Shown: one piece after another, positions 13,171 through 24,000 of the stretch
How positions within the stretch are numbered: position 1 is the first letter of the stretch
Layout: the number at the start of each line of letters is the position of its first letter
The notes under the pieces: model-generated
Databases searched by the model: none
What the model was told of the DNA's origin: nothing
What the model saw: only the letters and a program-made list of their open reading frames with translations
Translations under genes and position numbers: made by a program
NCBI GenBank assembly: GCA_035771165.1
Contig: JAWNZC010000349.1
Location: 248,001-312,000, forward strand
Source of the DNA: Paragorgia papillata
Taxonomy: Eukaryota > Cnidaria > Anthozoa > Scleralcyonacea > Coralliidae
Direction: 5' to 3'
DNA: 64,000 nt

Positions 13171-13574
13171 TACAAAGTATGAAGTATAGTTTTACCTTAA
13201 AGTCTTTAAGGTTAAAGAAATACCAAATGGTTTTCCGTGTTTGGATACTCTGATCCAAACACGCGGGAAATTGCGAGACTGGAGAAAAGCGTAACAAAAC
13301 ACGAGCCGTAGGCGAGTGTTTTTAGCTTTTCGAAAGTCGAGCAATTTCCCAAGTGTTTGGATAAGAGTCTCCAAACACGGAAAAAACCATTTGGTATTTC
13401 TTTTATAAAATAATCACAAGTGGATATGATATACTGTCCGACGACATTTTCAAAAAATCGTTTTGGCGGGAATTTTTCGTGTTTGGATACTCTGATCCAA
13501 ACACGGCAATTGACCAATCAGGGCTCGCGTAGTATACATGTTATTTTATAAAAAACTATACTTCATACTTTGTA
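13171..13574. mobile_element. 404-bp inverted-repeat element upstream of SLC23 start
   Basis: The terminal repeats TACAAAGTATGAAGTATAGT (13171) and ACTATACTTCATACTTTGTA (13555-13574) are exact complements. Inside are further inverted pairs, AAGAAATACCAAATGGTTTT with AAAACCATTTGGTATTTCTT, and repeated GTGTTTGGATACTCTGATCC. The element starts about 30 bp upstream of the proposed SLC23 ATG, so it lies in the promoter, the 5' UTR or a 5' UTR intron. Confidence 0.8.
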
Positions 13575-13633
13575 TTTTGCTCTATCTATATATGGTATTG
13601 AGCACTCTCTAACATTTCGTGAACCAAAACTCA

Positions 13634-13637
<4 letters not shown>

Positions 13638-13672
<35 letters not shown>
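13638..13672. repeat. (TA)n microsatellite
   Basis: This is an uninterrupted AT dinucleotide run between inverted-repeat elements. Confidence 0.9.
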
Positions 13673-13676
<4 letters not shown>

Positions 13677-13836
13677 CGTGTCTTTGTACGCAGTTTGACG
13701 AAGCGGTGCATGTAACTGGTTTTTTTTACAGAAAGGAAGAAGACAGTATACAGTGAGAGAAAGTCATTGGCATTACAAGGAAGGCGAAGTGCTTTGAAAG
13801 GCGCAAAGTGGGAAGCATGCATGGGTAGCAACGCAG

Positions 13837-14136
13837 TTAGGGGCCGATTACATGAGCCGGGCTAGCCCGGGCTGACTCGTGTCAGGAAATTTTTCCTCGG
13901 CCACAAAAGGAGATTTTAGTCAACGTTAGGATTCGTTTACATCTAAACTAAACCAAACCAATTCTTCTTTGTACATTTAGTTTATGCGAGTTTGAAAACC
14001 ACAGCGAGATATCCTATAATCAATCGCGTGAGCCCAGTTAACTGGGCTAGCCTGGCTCATGTAAACAGGAAAGAATTTCGTGACACGAGTCAGCCCAGTT
14101 AGCCGGGCTAGCCCGGCTCATGTAAACAGCCCCTAA
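13837..14136. mobile_element. 300-bp TIR element, GGGGC ends
   Basis: The left end (TTAGGGGC then TTACATGAGCCGGGCTAGCC) mirrors the right end (GGCTAGCCCGGCTCATGTAA then GCCCCTAA). Inside, the stem motif is repeated (TGGGCTAGCCTGGCTCATGT near 14042-14062), so subterminal repeats are present. It is non-coding and non-autonomous. Related ends occur at 31019 and 58336. Confidence 0.75.
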
Positions 14137-14313
14137 GGCTAGTTTCCACTCAGCTGGAAAATCTTCTGCAGGATCGCTAATGGACAAATTAATGACAGGA
14201 AAGTTTCCTTTGTGTTAAAGTCATTAGTTCCGACCGAGAGCTCACAAGACAAAGAAAACTGTGCTGTCCATTCCAGTCCTGTGGAAGATTTTCCTGAGTG
14301 GAAACTAGCCTTA
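14134..14313. mobile_element. 180-bp MITE abutting the previous element
   Basis: The ends TAAGGCTAGTTTCCACTCAG and CTGAGTGGAAACTAGCCTTA are exact reverse complements. The inner arms also pair (GGAAAATCTTC with GAAGATTTTCC). It begins in the last TAA of the element to its left, so the two were inserted side by side. A TA target site (Tc1/mariner-like) is possible. Confidence 0.75.
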
Positions 14314-15278
14314 TGTGAGGTTATTAGTACTTGGATGAGTGGGTTGTTGTGCGTGCCTAAAGGGTTTTTCATTTTCCCACCGGGTTCTCCGTTTTCCCCC
14401 TTTGCAAAATCAACACCATAGTTTCCCCAGTTAATTATACGAATACAATAATTGAGTTCCTTTTAACTTTTAAGAAAAGTCGACAATGATCAGATTACAA
14501 TGGCCATCATTTAGAGGATGATTGGTTTAGACGTGACTAAAATGTCGGACAGTAAATATGTCGTATATGCTGCAAGTTTAAAAAGTCAGATAAGGCGTAT
14601 CTCAAAAAAGCCGTAAAACAATTGTCAGATGCCAATTTACCGTCACCAATGGAAAAACAAAAGCTGTGAAACTCAAAATTGTCAAGTCCAGTGGGCTTTG
14701 ATACATTTGATTACTTTACCGCGGTGTGTTGCGAAACTCGTTGGGAAATTGCGAAGTCTGAAAATTTGGGTTACCTGTGGTCCCCCGTCCTCCTCGATCT
14801 CCAAAACGCGCCTGAGCTTATATACCAAATTCTCTTCTGACTTCTCTTTAAAAATTAATAGAGATGCCTGCATGCGGAGGAGCTAGGCTAGTTGTCAACA
14901 TGATTGACCATTATCCAATGAAATTGCGAGCTTTGAAGCAAAACTCATTTAATTTTGATAGGAGAATTGGCAACTTTCATGTAATATGAAATCAACTGTA
15001 AGCCATATGTTTTACTACCAAAGGTATATAAATAGTTTTAGAATAAAGTTATATTGACTGATCATTTTATGGGTCGCTCAGCCGGAGTTTTTTAATAAAC
15101 AAATAGCATGTTTCACTGCTTGCCAATACCAACGAATGCACAAAACAAGTTTCTTACACTTTGTAGTGTTCTTTGTTTGATACGAACAGCACAAGTTTTC
15201 TTAACGTCACTCTTTGTCTTTTCTCGTACTACGAAAATATACAAAGTTTCCGTGGCGGCCATCTTGGTAGTCCAAATA
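14314..15278. other. Intergenic, no gene recognised
   Basis: Only short frames without splice or family support are seen. About 14345-14420 resembles the tail region of the 5S-like SINE family (GGGTTTTTC, CCGGGTTCTCCG, AAAATCAACACC). Confidence 0.5.
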
Positions 15279-16378
15279 CCGGATGAGCCAATCCAGTTAT
15301 ATATAGAAATCAGTGGTTTACAGTCAGTAAGCTTATAGCTATCCTCACTCGCTAGATATAACTCAAATTAAACTCGAGCTTTAACTAGCGGTCTAAAACT
15401 CAAACAGTCGAATCTAAACTCGTTGATTCGCGTTTAATTTTCATTTTGTTCACCTTCGAGAAAACGCGCGGGAAAATCTAAACACATGCAACAGTTGTCG
15501 TTAGATACCCAAAATATTGCTAACTCGTACGTATACACCTTACTTATATAATCAATCCTATTTAAAAATTGTGCAGCAATTTACGGTTGAATATATTAGT
15601 ATACTTTATTAATACTCTTAATTGCCTTTAAGCCCTGTTTACACGGCCAAAATTTAAGCCTGATCTGAGCCACATCTGACTTAAAATGTCCGTGTAAACA
15701 GATCGGCGTAAATTAATCGCGATTAGTTTGCCCACCTCAAGGAGGTGGTTAAACTGAGCACGATCAGTTAATCGCGCTTAACTTGGCCGGCCGTGTAAAC
15801 GCAACATCCTTTAGACCGTTCCGCTTTATCGCATTTAAAAAACGCGCCAACTAACTGGTGCATCTTTACTGTAGTTCGTCAATAACTTGGCAGTATTACG
15901 TTATTCTGCACAGTAAGAGACAATTGTGAAAAAACTTATAAATTCGAGAAAAGCACGATACACAACTTTATTTGTTAACTACAATATTCCATTTCTTTCT
16001 CGAATCATAATTATTCATACACAACACGTTGAAGCGATAAATGAATGTCTTTGTATTATAGACAAAAGCGTAGCCATGAGATGAGAAGTAATCACGAAAG
16101 TTGATCTTCAAGTCTCGAAACATATTTCTAGTGTTATAATGCTCCTGAAATGATTCACTTTATTAACGATTCATCTAGAAACCTTCAGCTAGACCCATAG
16201 TGGTCGCTTGTGAGCTAAATATGAACTGACATCTGTCGCTAAAGTGCTCTCAATTCAACATTTGATCATACTTTATCTGATTTTAGAAATGTCTTAGCCA
16301 TAGATGATTCATATAATCAGTGTATCTATAGCCCAAACCAAGCCTTATAATCAACAGTAAGTTCAAAAATCTTCTCAG
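15279..16378. repeat. Tandem duplication, copy 1
   Basis: This copy matches 16387-17360 in order and orientation. Shared stretches include AAATCAGTGGTTTACAGTCA, TCTAAACTCGTTGATTCGCG, AACGCGCCAACTAACT and AATCAACAGTAAGTTCAAAA. It differs from copy 2 by small indels and by an extra element at about 15630-15805. No gene is visible. Confidence 0.85.
15630..15805. mobile_element. MITE insertion present in only one duplicate
   Basis: The left end AGCCCTGTTTACACGGCC pairs with the right end GGCCGGCCGTGTAAACG. CCTTTA lies before the left end and again just after the right end, a possible target duplication. The matching site in copy 2 (about 16800) lacks the insert, so the two copies give an empty-site comparison. 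Confidence 0.7.
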
Positions 16379-16386
16379 TTTTTGAG

Positions 16387-17360
16387 CCGGATGAGTAATC
16401 CATGCAGTTATAATATATAGAAATCAGTGGTTTACAGTCAGTAAGCTTATAGCTATCCTCATTCGCTAGATATAACTCAAATTAAACTCAAGCTTTAACT
16501 AGAAGTCTAAAACTCAAACAGTCGAATCTAAACTCGTTGATTCGCGCTCAATTTTCATTTGTTACGGTTCAACCCAACCGCTGATCGACCGCCGATTGTT
16601 CACCTTCGAGAAAAAGTGCGGGAAAATCTAAACACATGCGACAGTTGTCGTTAGATGCCCAAAATAATATATTGCTAATATTTAAAATAACTCGTACGTT
16701 ACGTCTTCGATACGATATACGGCTTACTTATATAATCCTATTTAAAAATTGTGCAGCAATTTACGATATATAATTAGTATACTTTATTACTCTAACTGCT
16801 TTTATAGACCGTTCCGCTTTATCGCATTTAAAAAACGCGCCAACTAACTCGTGCATCTTTAGCTCGTCACTGAATAACTTGGCAGTATTACGTTATTCTC
16901 TACAGTAAGAGACAATTGTGAAAAAACTTATAAATTTCAAAAAAGCACGATGCACAACTTTATTTGTTAACTACAATACTTCCATTTCTTTCTCGAATCA
17001 TTATTTATACACAACACGTTGAAGCGATAAATTAATATCTTTGTATTATTACAGACAAAAGCGTAGCCGCGTGAGATGAGAGACGTAATAAAAGTCACGA
17101 AAGCTGATTTTCAAGTCTCGAAACATATTTCTAGTGTTATAATGCTTCTGAAATGATTCACTTTATTAACGCTTCAACTAGATAACCTTCAGCTAGACTA
17201 GTGGTCGCTTGTGAGTTGTGAGCTAAATATGTACTGACATCTGTCGCTTTATTCGCCATAAACTGCTCTAGTCTCAATTCAAAATTTGCTCATACTATCT
17301 GATCAGACTGATCTAATTTCTATATAGCCCAATCAACAGTAAGTTCAAAAATCTTCTCAG
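16387..17360. repeat. Tandem duplication, copy 2
   Basis: This is the second copy of the 1-kb duplication, lacking the MITE found in copy 1. An extra stretch near 16560-16600 is not found in copy 1. Confidence 0.85.
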
Positions 17361-18022
17361 AGCGCCTACCTCTAAAACGTCTGTATCCATGTTTTCTGAA
17401 TCGTCGTCTGCTGCTAGCTCTCGATGTTTGAACTTTGAATTATAGAAAGTAATTATTCTGATTTTATATAAGTGTGTAACTCGACCCAGGCCCGAAGAAA
17501 GCCCGAGCCAAAATGGAGCCAAACGTTTTGCGCCTGCGCAAGCTCCCGTTAAAGAGCGGGAAATTAGGGAAATTATTGCTATATACTGTAATTCGACTGT
17601 TTCAACAAACTGCCACACGTTTCTCGCAAGTTTTAAGAAAACTACTGAAATTTTAAGGATCATGAGAAACTTAAAAGACTAACCAAGAAAATCATAAGAA
17701 AATCCCTGGAATATCTTGGGGGGAAAAACTTGGAAACCTTGGAAAATCCCTGGATTTTTTTAAGAAATCTAGAATCTTGGGATTTTTGACATACAAAAAG
17801 CCATTCCGTGGAATGATTCGGTCCTTAATTAATGTTATAGATCGTTTTCATCCGCCGTGACGGCGGCCATATTGGTGTACCATGCAAAACAATAAAATGG
17901 CGGTCATATTGGTGTACGATCGATCACGTGAGTGAAAGTGATCTATATAAAGGCTCAAAAGTCAGGGAAGACCTAAAATTAGGGAGCTTACGGAATACGA
18001 CGGCAACTTCAACGACGACGTC

Positions 18023-18521
18023 TTTTAAAGTGTTTATGAAACGAAAATTAAGTTTGCCTTATTTGAAAGTACTTTTGAAATGACAGAGTAACATCTTTTG
18101 CTATTTTTTGTTTCCTTACTTCGTTCTTGAGATATTTCAGTTTGTTTTATATGAGAAACTAACCAGTGACATCACAACGTTCATAATGACTTACTGGGAA
18201 AGGTTATATATCTTTGCTATTATTAAACGGAATCAGTTGAAAATGTATATTTTTGTTGTTGTAAGGGAAAAACACACACACATACAGTAATTGCTTCGAA
18301 GTGATTCCGTCTGATAATAGAAAAGATATATATATAACCTTTCCCAGTAAGTGATCATTATGCACGTTGTGATGTCACTGGTTAGTTTCGCTTATAAAGC
18401 AAACTGTGATATCTTAAAAACAAAGCAAGGAAACAAAAAACAGCAAAAGATGTTACTTTGTCATTTTAGAAGTACTTTCAAATAAGACAAACTTAATTTT
18501 CGTTTCATAAACACTTTAAAC
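18023..18521. repeat. 500-bp palindromic element
   Basis: The two halves are near-perfect reverse complements around 18270: TTTAAAGTGTTTATGAAACG pairs with CGTTTCATAAACACTTTAAA, and CTTACTGGGAAAGGTTATAT with ATATAACCTTTCCCAGTAAG. Short frames here are by-products. A diverged relative lies at 19735-20030. Confidence 0.8.
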
Positions 18522-19734
18522 AAAATAATTCTCGTTGAAAAACAAAGAGAATGAATAATTTTTCGTCCCTAGAGTAATCTCAACACCGTCCTCGTTCTTT
18601 ACACAACGCCACTTAGAGCATTTTCACGTCTTCAGGATGACGTCAACTCACCAAAGGATGAGAACTGACAACTTGTGACAACGCCGACACGAGTCAACGT
18701 CTGGTGTATCTACTATTCTGGGCCATGCGCCTCGATTTTCTCGGACTTACACCAATCTGATTGGAGTTGGAGGGGATGACGTGGTAGAAATACATCAGTA
18801 CCCAAACCTTCCCTATCTATCCCTAGAAACAGTATCTATTTTTTCTATGATGCGGAAGCACGGAGTAATTACAAGTTCATAAAGCGTTACACTTTGAAAG
18901 TCATGTTGATCAAGTGCGACAATGGCATGTATACAGCAACTTGTACATCTATATATCAACTATCTTAGCATAGTGACATAATTATAAATTTGAAAGGGCA
19001 TTTACCATGGTGAATAGCTCGCGTGTTGCATCCCTGACTCATAACGTAAGGGATCTGTGAACAATTGAGTGATCAATTGATTGTTCCTTCCAGAAAAGAC
19101 TAGCTGGGCACGATACTAACACTATTGGAAGATGCAATAGAAGATGCAAAGCGGACTTTGGAAACGACTGGTGCGAGAGTAACCATGGTACAGTTTGGGG
19201 GGACATTGAACCTTCCATGTGTTAAGATCACTCCCAAAGTTTGGTCTTTCTATTTATACTTCACAATCTTACGTTCACAACCTTTTGATGTTTTTAATCA
19301 TGTTTCATCAGATTTCCCCCTCAATACTAAAGTTCTCCGTCCCCCAAAAATGGTCCTTCGCCCCAGGCCATCACTCGTTTTCATAGTCGCCTGTACATTG
19401 TAATCTATCCAGGGTAACAAGCTGGCAACAATAGGCAAATTGTTACTGACATCCCAAAACAGGCATTTGCAACGAGCTGTATCCTTTTACGACCTACAAA
19501 TTATAGTTTCAGCACAATCTACCCATAATTTCCGTAGATATTCCTCCTTTACGGAATAAGTGGAGTAGATGACGTCATAACGTATCTAATTTGCATTTTT
19601 TTTAAACCAAAATATCTTTGGAACGAGATGAGAAATTAAACAAGCGAAGAGGCTATACCTCTTTATTTTAAAAGCACTTCTAAATACAACCAATTCTGGC
19701 ATCTTAGTGCCCCTTTTAAGTCTGTCCTATTTGA

Positions 19735-20030
19735 AAGAACAGTTAAAATAACAGAGTAGCATATTTTGCAGTTTTTCGTTTTCTTGCTTTGTTTTTGAGA
19801 TGTTTCAGTTTGTTAGATATACAAATTAAACATCAGAGGAGGTTGGTATAGCATTGCTATATCATCAAACCAAATTAATTCCAAGGAAGCGTGTGGGTGC
19901 GTTTCTTCTACAACACCAAACATGTAGATTTCAAAGTGATTATGTTTGATGATAGCAAAGATATATAACCTTGTCCAATAACTCATTATACACAACACAG
20001 CTCTTAATGTCGTTAAAATATTCATAAAAT
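19735..20030. repeat. Diverged relative of the 18-kb palindromic element
   Basis: It shares sequence blocks with 18023-18521, such as the stretch with TGCTTTGTTTTTGAGATGTT, the GATAGCAAAGATATATAACC block and TCATTATACACAACACAGC. It is partly rearranged and non-coding. Confidence 0.55.
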
Positions 20031-20930
20031 CCACCGTAAGTTCAAAACTAAGCTGGTAAATCGTCTTTTTTTTATCTCATACATTAATTAAACAAAATGA
20101 TCTGTATTTATTAATTTTTAATCAAAATCTGTGGTATGAATTTTTTGTTAAACAGAAGTTTTTGTCCAAAACACCACACTTTTGCCCGAGAAAGTTGGTT
20201 TTAACCCACCAACTGACTAGCAAAATTCTATACAAAAGTATTTCAACTAGTAAACTCTGATTTTTACTGACCAGTAATAACATGCTCTAAAAACAGGTTC
20301 TAAATAGGCTCTAAAAAAACTGTAGAGAGTCGCCTGCATGGACCAGAAAGAACAAGCAATCAAGCCAGTTTTCAATACCGACTTATTTTATACATACAAC
20401 TAGACTATTTCCACATGATAGTTTGTATGAAAAATATATACCAGTAATTATAGGATATGTAGGGTGGTTTGTGGTTGTTTCTGGTAGTGCTAATCCTATC
20501 CCTAATCCTTGTCATCGTGTTGTGCAATTAAGGCGTTGACTTGCGAGATCTTTTCAACGTTTACCGTTTTTCTTTGTTTACCAGTCTCATGTGATTACAT
20601 TCCTTTTGTGTTAGGTTTGTTATTGACGCATCGTTATTTTGGGCCCGACGAGCACTCTACTGATTTTGCTAGTACGTTTAGGTCCTTTTTTCGGTTGAAG
20701 TTTCATGTATCGGTCACCAAATAAAGCATGCCTAACCCCACCCCTATCCAGGACCCTGATAATTTGATGACCAATACATAAAACATTAACACTTTTTTCT
20801 CATGACAGTGACCGCTGGCCTTATTTCATCTATATTTATGATTGGTATCCAATCAGAAAAAAGTCAGCGGTTATTAATATGGCAAAAAGGACCAATGTCT
20901 GGACCATTGTATCCGTCACTTTTATTCGAT

Positions 20931-20936
20931 CTCTGT
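20931..20936 (-). terminator. Possible poly(A) signal of USP A
   Basis: TTTATT on the plus strand gives AATAAA on the minus strand, 77 nt beyond the USP A stop codon. The position fits a 3' UTR, but this is a six-base match only. Confidence 0.35.
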
Positions 20937-21012
20937 CAGTTATTGTTTTGGAATTTAAACAAAAGTGTAATATTCATCTAGTAGGAAAAGTAAAATTTTA
21001 AACTAAATAATA

Positions 21013-24000
21013 TCACTGAGTTTTACATCCCTTTGGCACGACGACTACAGGAAGACCAGCCTGACGTACGACATAATCGCTGACACTTCCAAAGAGTGAG
21101 CGAGATATTCTACCTAGACCACGGCTGCCAATGATAATCATATCCACCTTCCGTTTTCTGGCTTCCTGACAAATTATTTCTCCTGGTTTTCCAGCTAGAA
21201 CAACAGGAGTATAATGGACAAGATCCTGAAAAATATTGTACAACAAACGTCACAAGAGATAAGTCTAGATTGTAGTCCTATTTCATAGGGCGTAGCCGTA
21301 GTTATGTGCGGGTACTCACAACGCCTGGAGTCAAATTTACTGTACTGTATACTGCATACTGTACTGTATACTGCATACTGTACTGTATACTGCATACTGT
21401 ACTGTATACTGCATACTGTACTGTATACTGTACCGTACTGTATACTGCATACTGTACTGTACTGTATAATGTACTGTATACTGTACTGTATACTGTACTG
21501 TATACTGTACTGTATAATGTACTGTACAATGTACTGTACAATGTACTGTATAATATACTGTACAATGTACTGTACAATGTACTGTATACTGTACTGTATA
21601 CGGTACTGTATACTGTAAGTACTATACTGTACTGTATACTGTACTGCATTGTACTGTATACTGTACTGCACTGTACTGTATACTGCATACTGTACTGTAC
21701 TGTACTGTATGCTGTACTGTATACTGTACTGTATACTGTACTGTATACTGTACTGCACTGTACTGTATACTGTACTGTATACTGTACTGTATACTGTACT
21801 GTAGTGTATACTGCATACTGTACTGTATACTGTACTGTACTGTATACTGTACTGTATACTGTACTGTATACTGTACTGTATACTGTACTGTATACTGTAC
21901 TGTATACTATACTATACTGTACTGTATACTGTACTGTACTGTATAATGTACTGTATACTGTACTGTATACGGTACTGTACTATACTGTACTGTATACTGT
22001 ACTGCACTGTACTGTATACTGTACCGTATACTGTACAGTATACTGTACTGCACTGTACTGTATACTGCATACTGTACTGTACTGTACTGTATGCTGTACT
22101 GCATACTATACTGTATTGTACTGTACTGTATACTGTACTGTATACTGTACTGCACTGTACTGTATACTGTACTGTTGTACTGCACTGCACGTTTATAGTA
22201 TGGTACTTGCAGCTTGGAATTTGTAATGTTTTGTTAGTTCTTTCTTGCTGTACAAGCTGTCGTTAGATGATAAAACTCGTTGAGATGAGAAAAAAGTAGA
22301 TGAGAAAATAAATCTCTAGATCTCAAAGTTTTCTGAGTTTTAACATCTTGCGACAGATTGTACAGCAAGAACTAATAAAATATTACAAACTATAAGATGA
22401 AAACACTACACTAACGTAGAAAAACGTTTAACTGGAAATTAACTGACCCAAAGCAACTTGTAGCCCAACAAATACGTGCGACAAGCTTCTTGCTCGTTGA
22501 CTTGTATATTCCTACCAATTTTTAAATTCCATGTATATCTTTTTTTTAGAAACAAGATTTCCAAAATTCTCAAAACAAAGCCTATGTTATTAAATATGAA
22601 GATTAGGGTTGCTTTCAGAAGGCGTACAGTACCCATTCAACAACATGCACGTCATGCAAAAATTGCCACCTGAAGCTGTATACGAGTAAAAGACGCCGCG
22701 ATCGGTACTGTGGAAGACTGGGCCGCAGCGTGGATTTAAAAATATAGATACCGTTGTGGGAAGCGACAAAAAAAACCTACTAACTTAGATTAGCTCAATG
22801 TTATTTAGTTAAAATTCAGAAATTTTGTAAGGCATCAATTTCAAAAGAAATATGCAGGTAACCACTAATATAATTACAATCTCGCTTCACTCAGGGCTAA
22901 ATCCATTTGTACGTCTGCGCATGCCTTGCATGCGTGAAAGTTTCAACCAATAGGAAAGCAGAAATCTTTAGTGGTTACCTGGCCCATATTCTTTGATTGG
23001 GTCAGGGTACGTCCATACTTGCCTTATAGGCCGCACATTTGTCTAAAAATCGCTTCACAATTTTTTCAGCTTCCACTTGAACTTCGCTAATTCTAGTTTT
23101 CCACGATTGAAAGTCTGAATCTGGTTCGGCTACATACATAAACAAAAGGAAAATACTATCAACAGACTTTTAACTGAATTTAAACAAACCAGAGCCTTCA
23201 TAATACTTATCAAATTCATTAATAATTCATGACGAAAATTCAAAAGAAATGAATGTTTAATCAGTATCTTTAAATACGGATAAAACATTGATTAATAAAA
23301 CATCAATGTTTTATCAAAATTAATAGGCACTAGTAGCTCAAATTCAGCTTTTTCTGAGTTAAAATGATCTTATTTAACCTTTTCTACGACTCTTAAACAA
23401 AGTGTTCATCATTTACACTTACAATTTGGTAAGTTAGTTAAAATATTCGCGTCCGATCTTTATGGGCATCTACAATGGCTCGCCTTCGGCTCGCCATTGT
23501 AAATGCCCATAAAGATCGGCCGCGAATATTTTAACTATTACATATAACTAGATAAAACAGAAGCGGCCCATCTTTATCTAATGCAGACGCGAGACGAAGA
23601 CTGCCGCATAGGAATGTTTATTTTTATCAATTATTTAAAAAATACAAACTGTTTTAGCTGAGAAAATAAAACGAAACGTTTCTGTAAATCAGGAAGATTC
23701 TCTTACGATTAACATAATTATTGATTAAATATTACTTCCTTTGAATTTTCCTCATGAATTATTAAATTTAAAACATGAGCTGCAGCAATATTTTATCAGA
23801 TTCTGATAAAACACGTACTGCTCAATGTTTTAAGTATTACCTTATTCCAAAATGGCCGCCGAATTAGAATTCTTTTATGTGCATATAAATTAGCCCTTAT
23901 GACCTCGTTTTAAAGTAAAAATTATTTTGAATTTCACACATGAAAACGAGTTCATAAGGGCTAATTGATATGTATATAAAAGAATTTTAATTCGGCGGCC

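Noticed and set aside
19093..19230. Cys-containing segment after a possible acceptor (GRCNRRCKADFGNDWC)
   Set aside because: No matching donor, partner exons or recognised cysteine pattern; too short to call a gene.
21306..22266. Long reading frames (up to 306 codons) on both strands
   Set aside because: They are translations of a 12-bp tandem repeat that lacks stops in several frames; no splice sites or family features.
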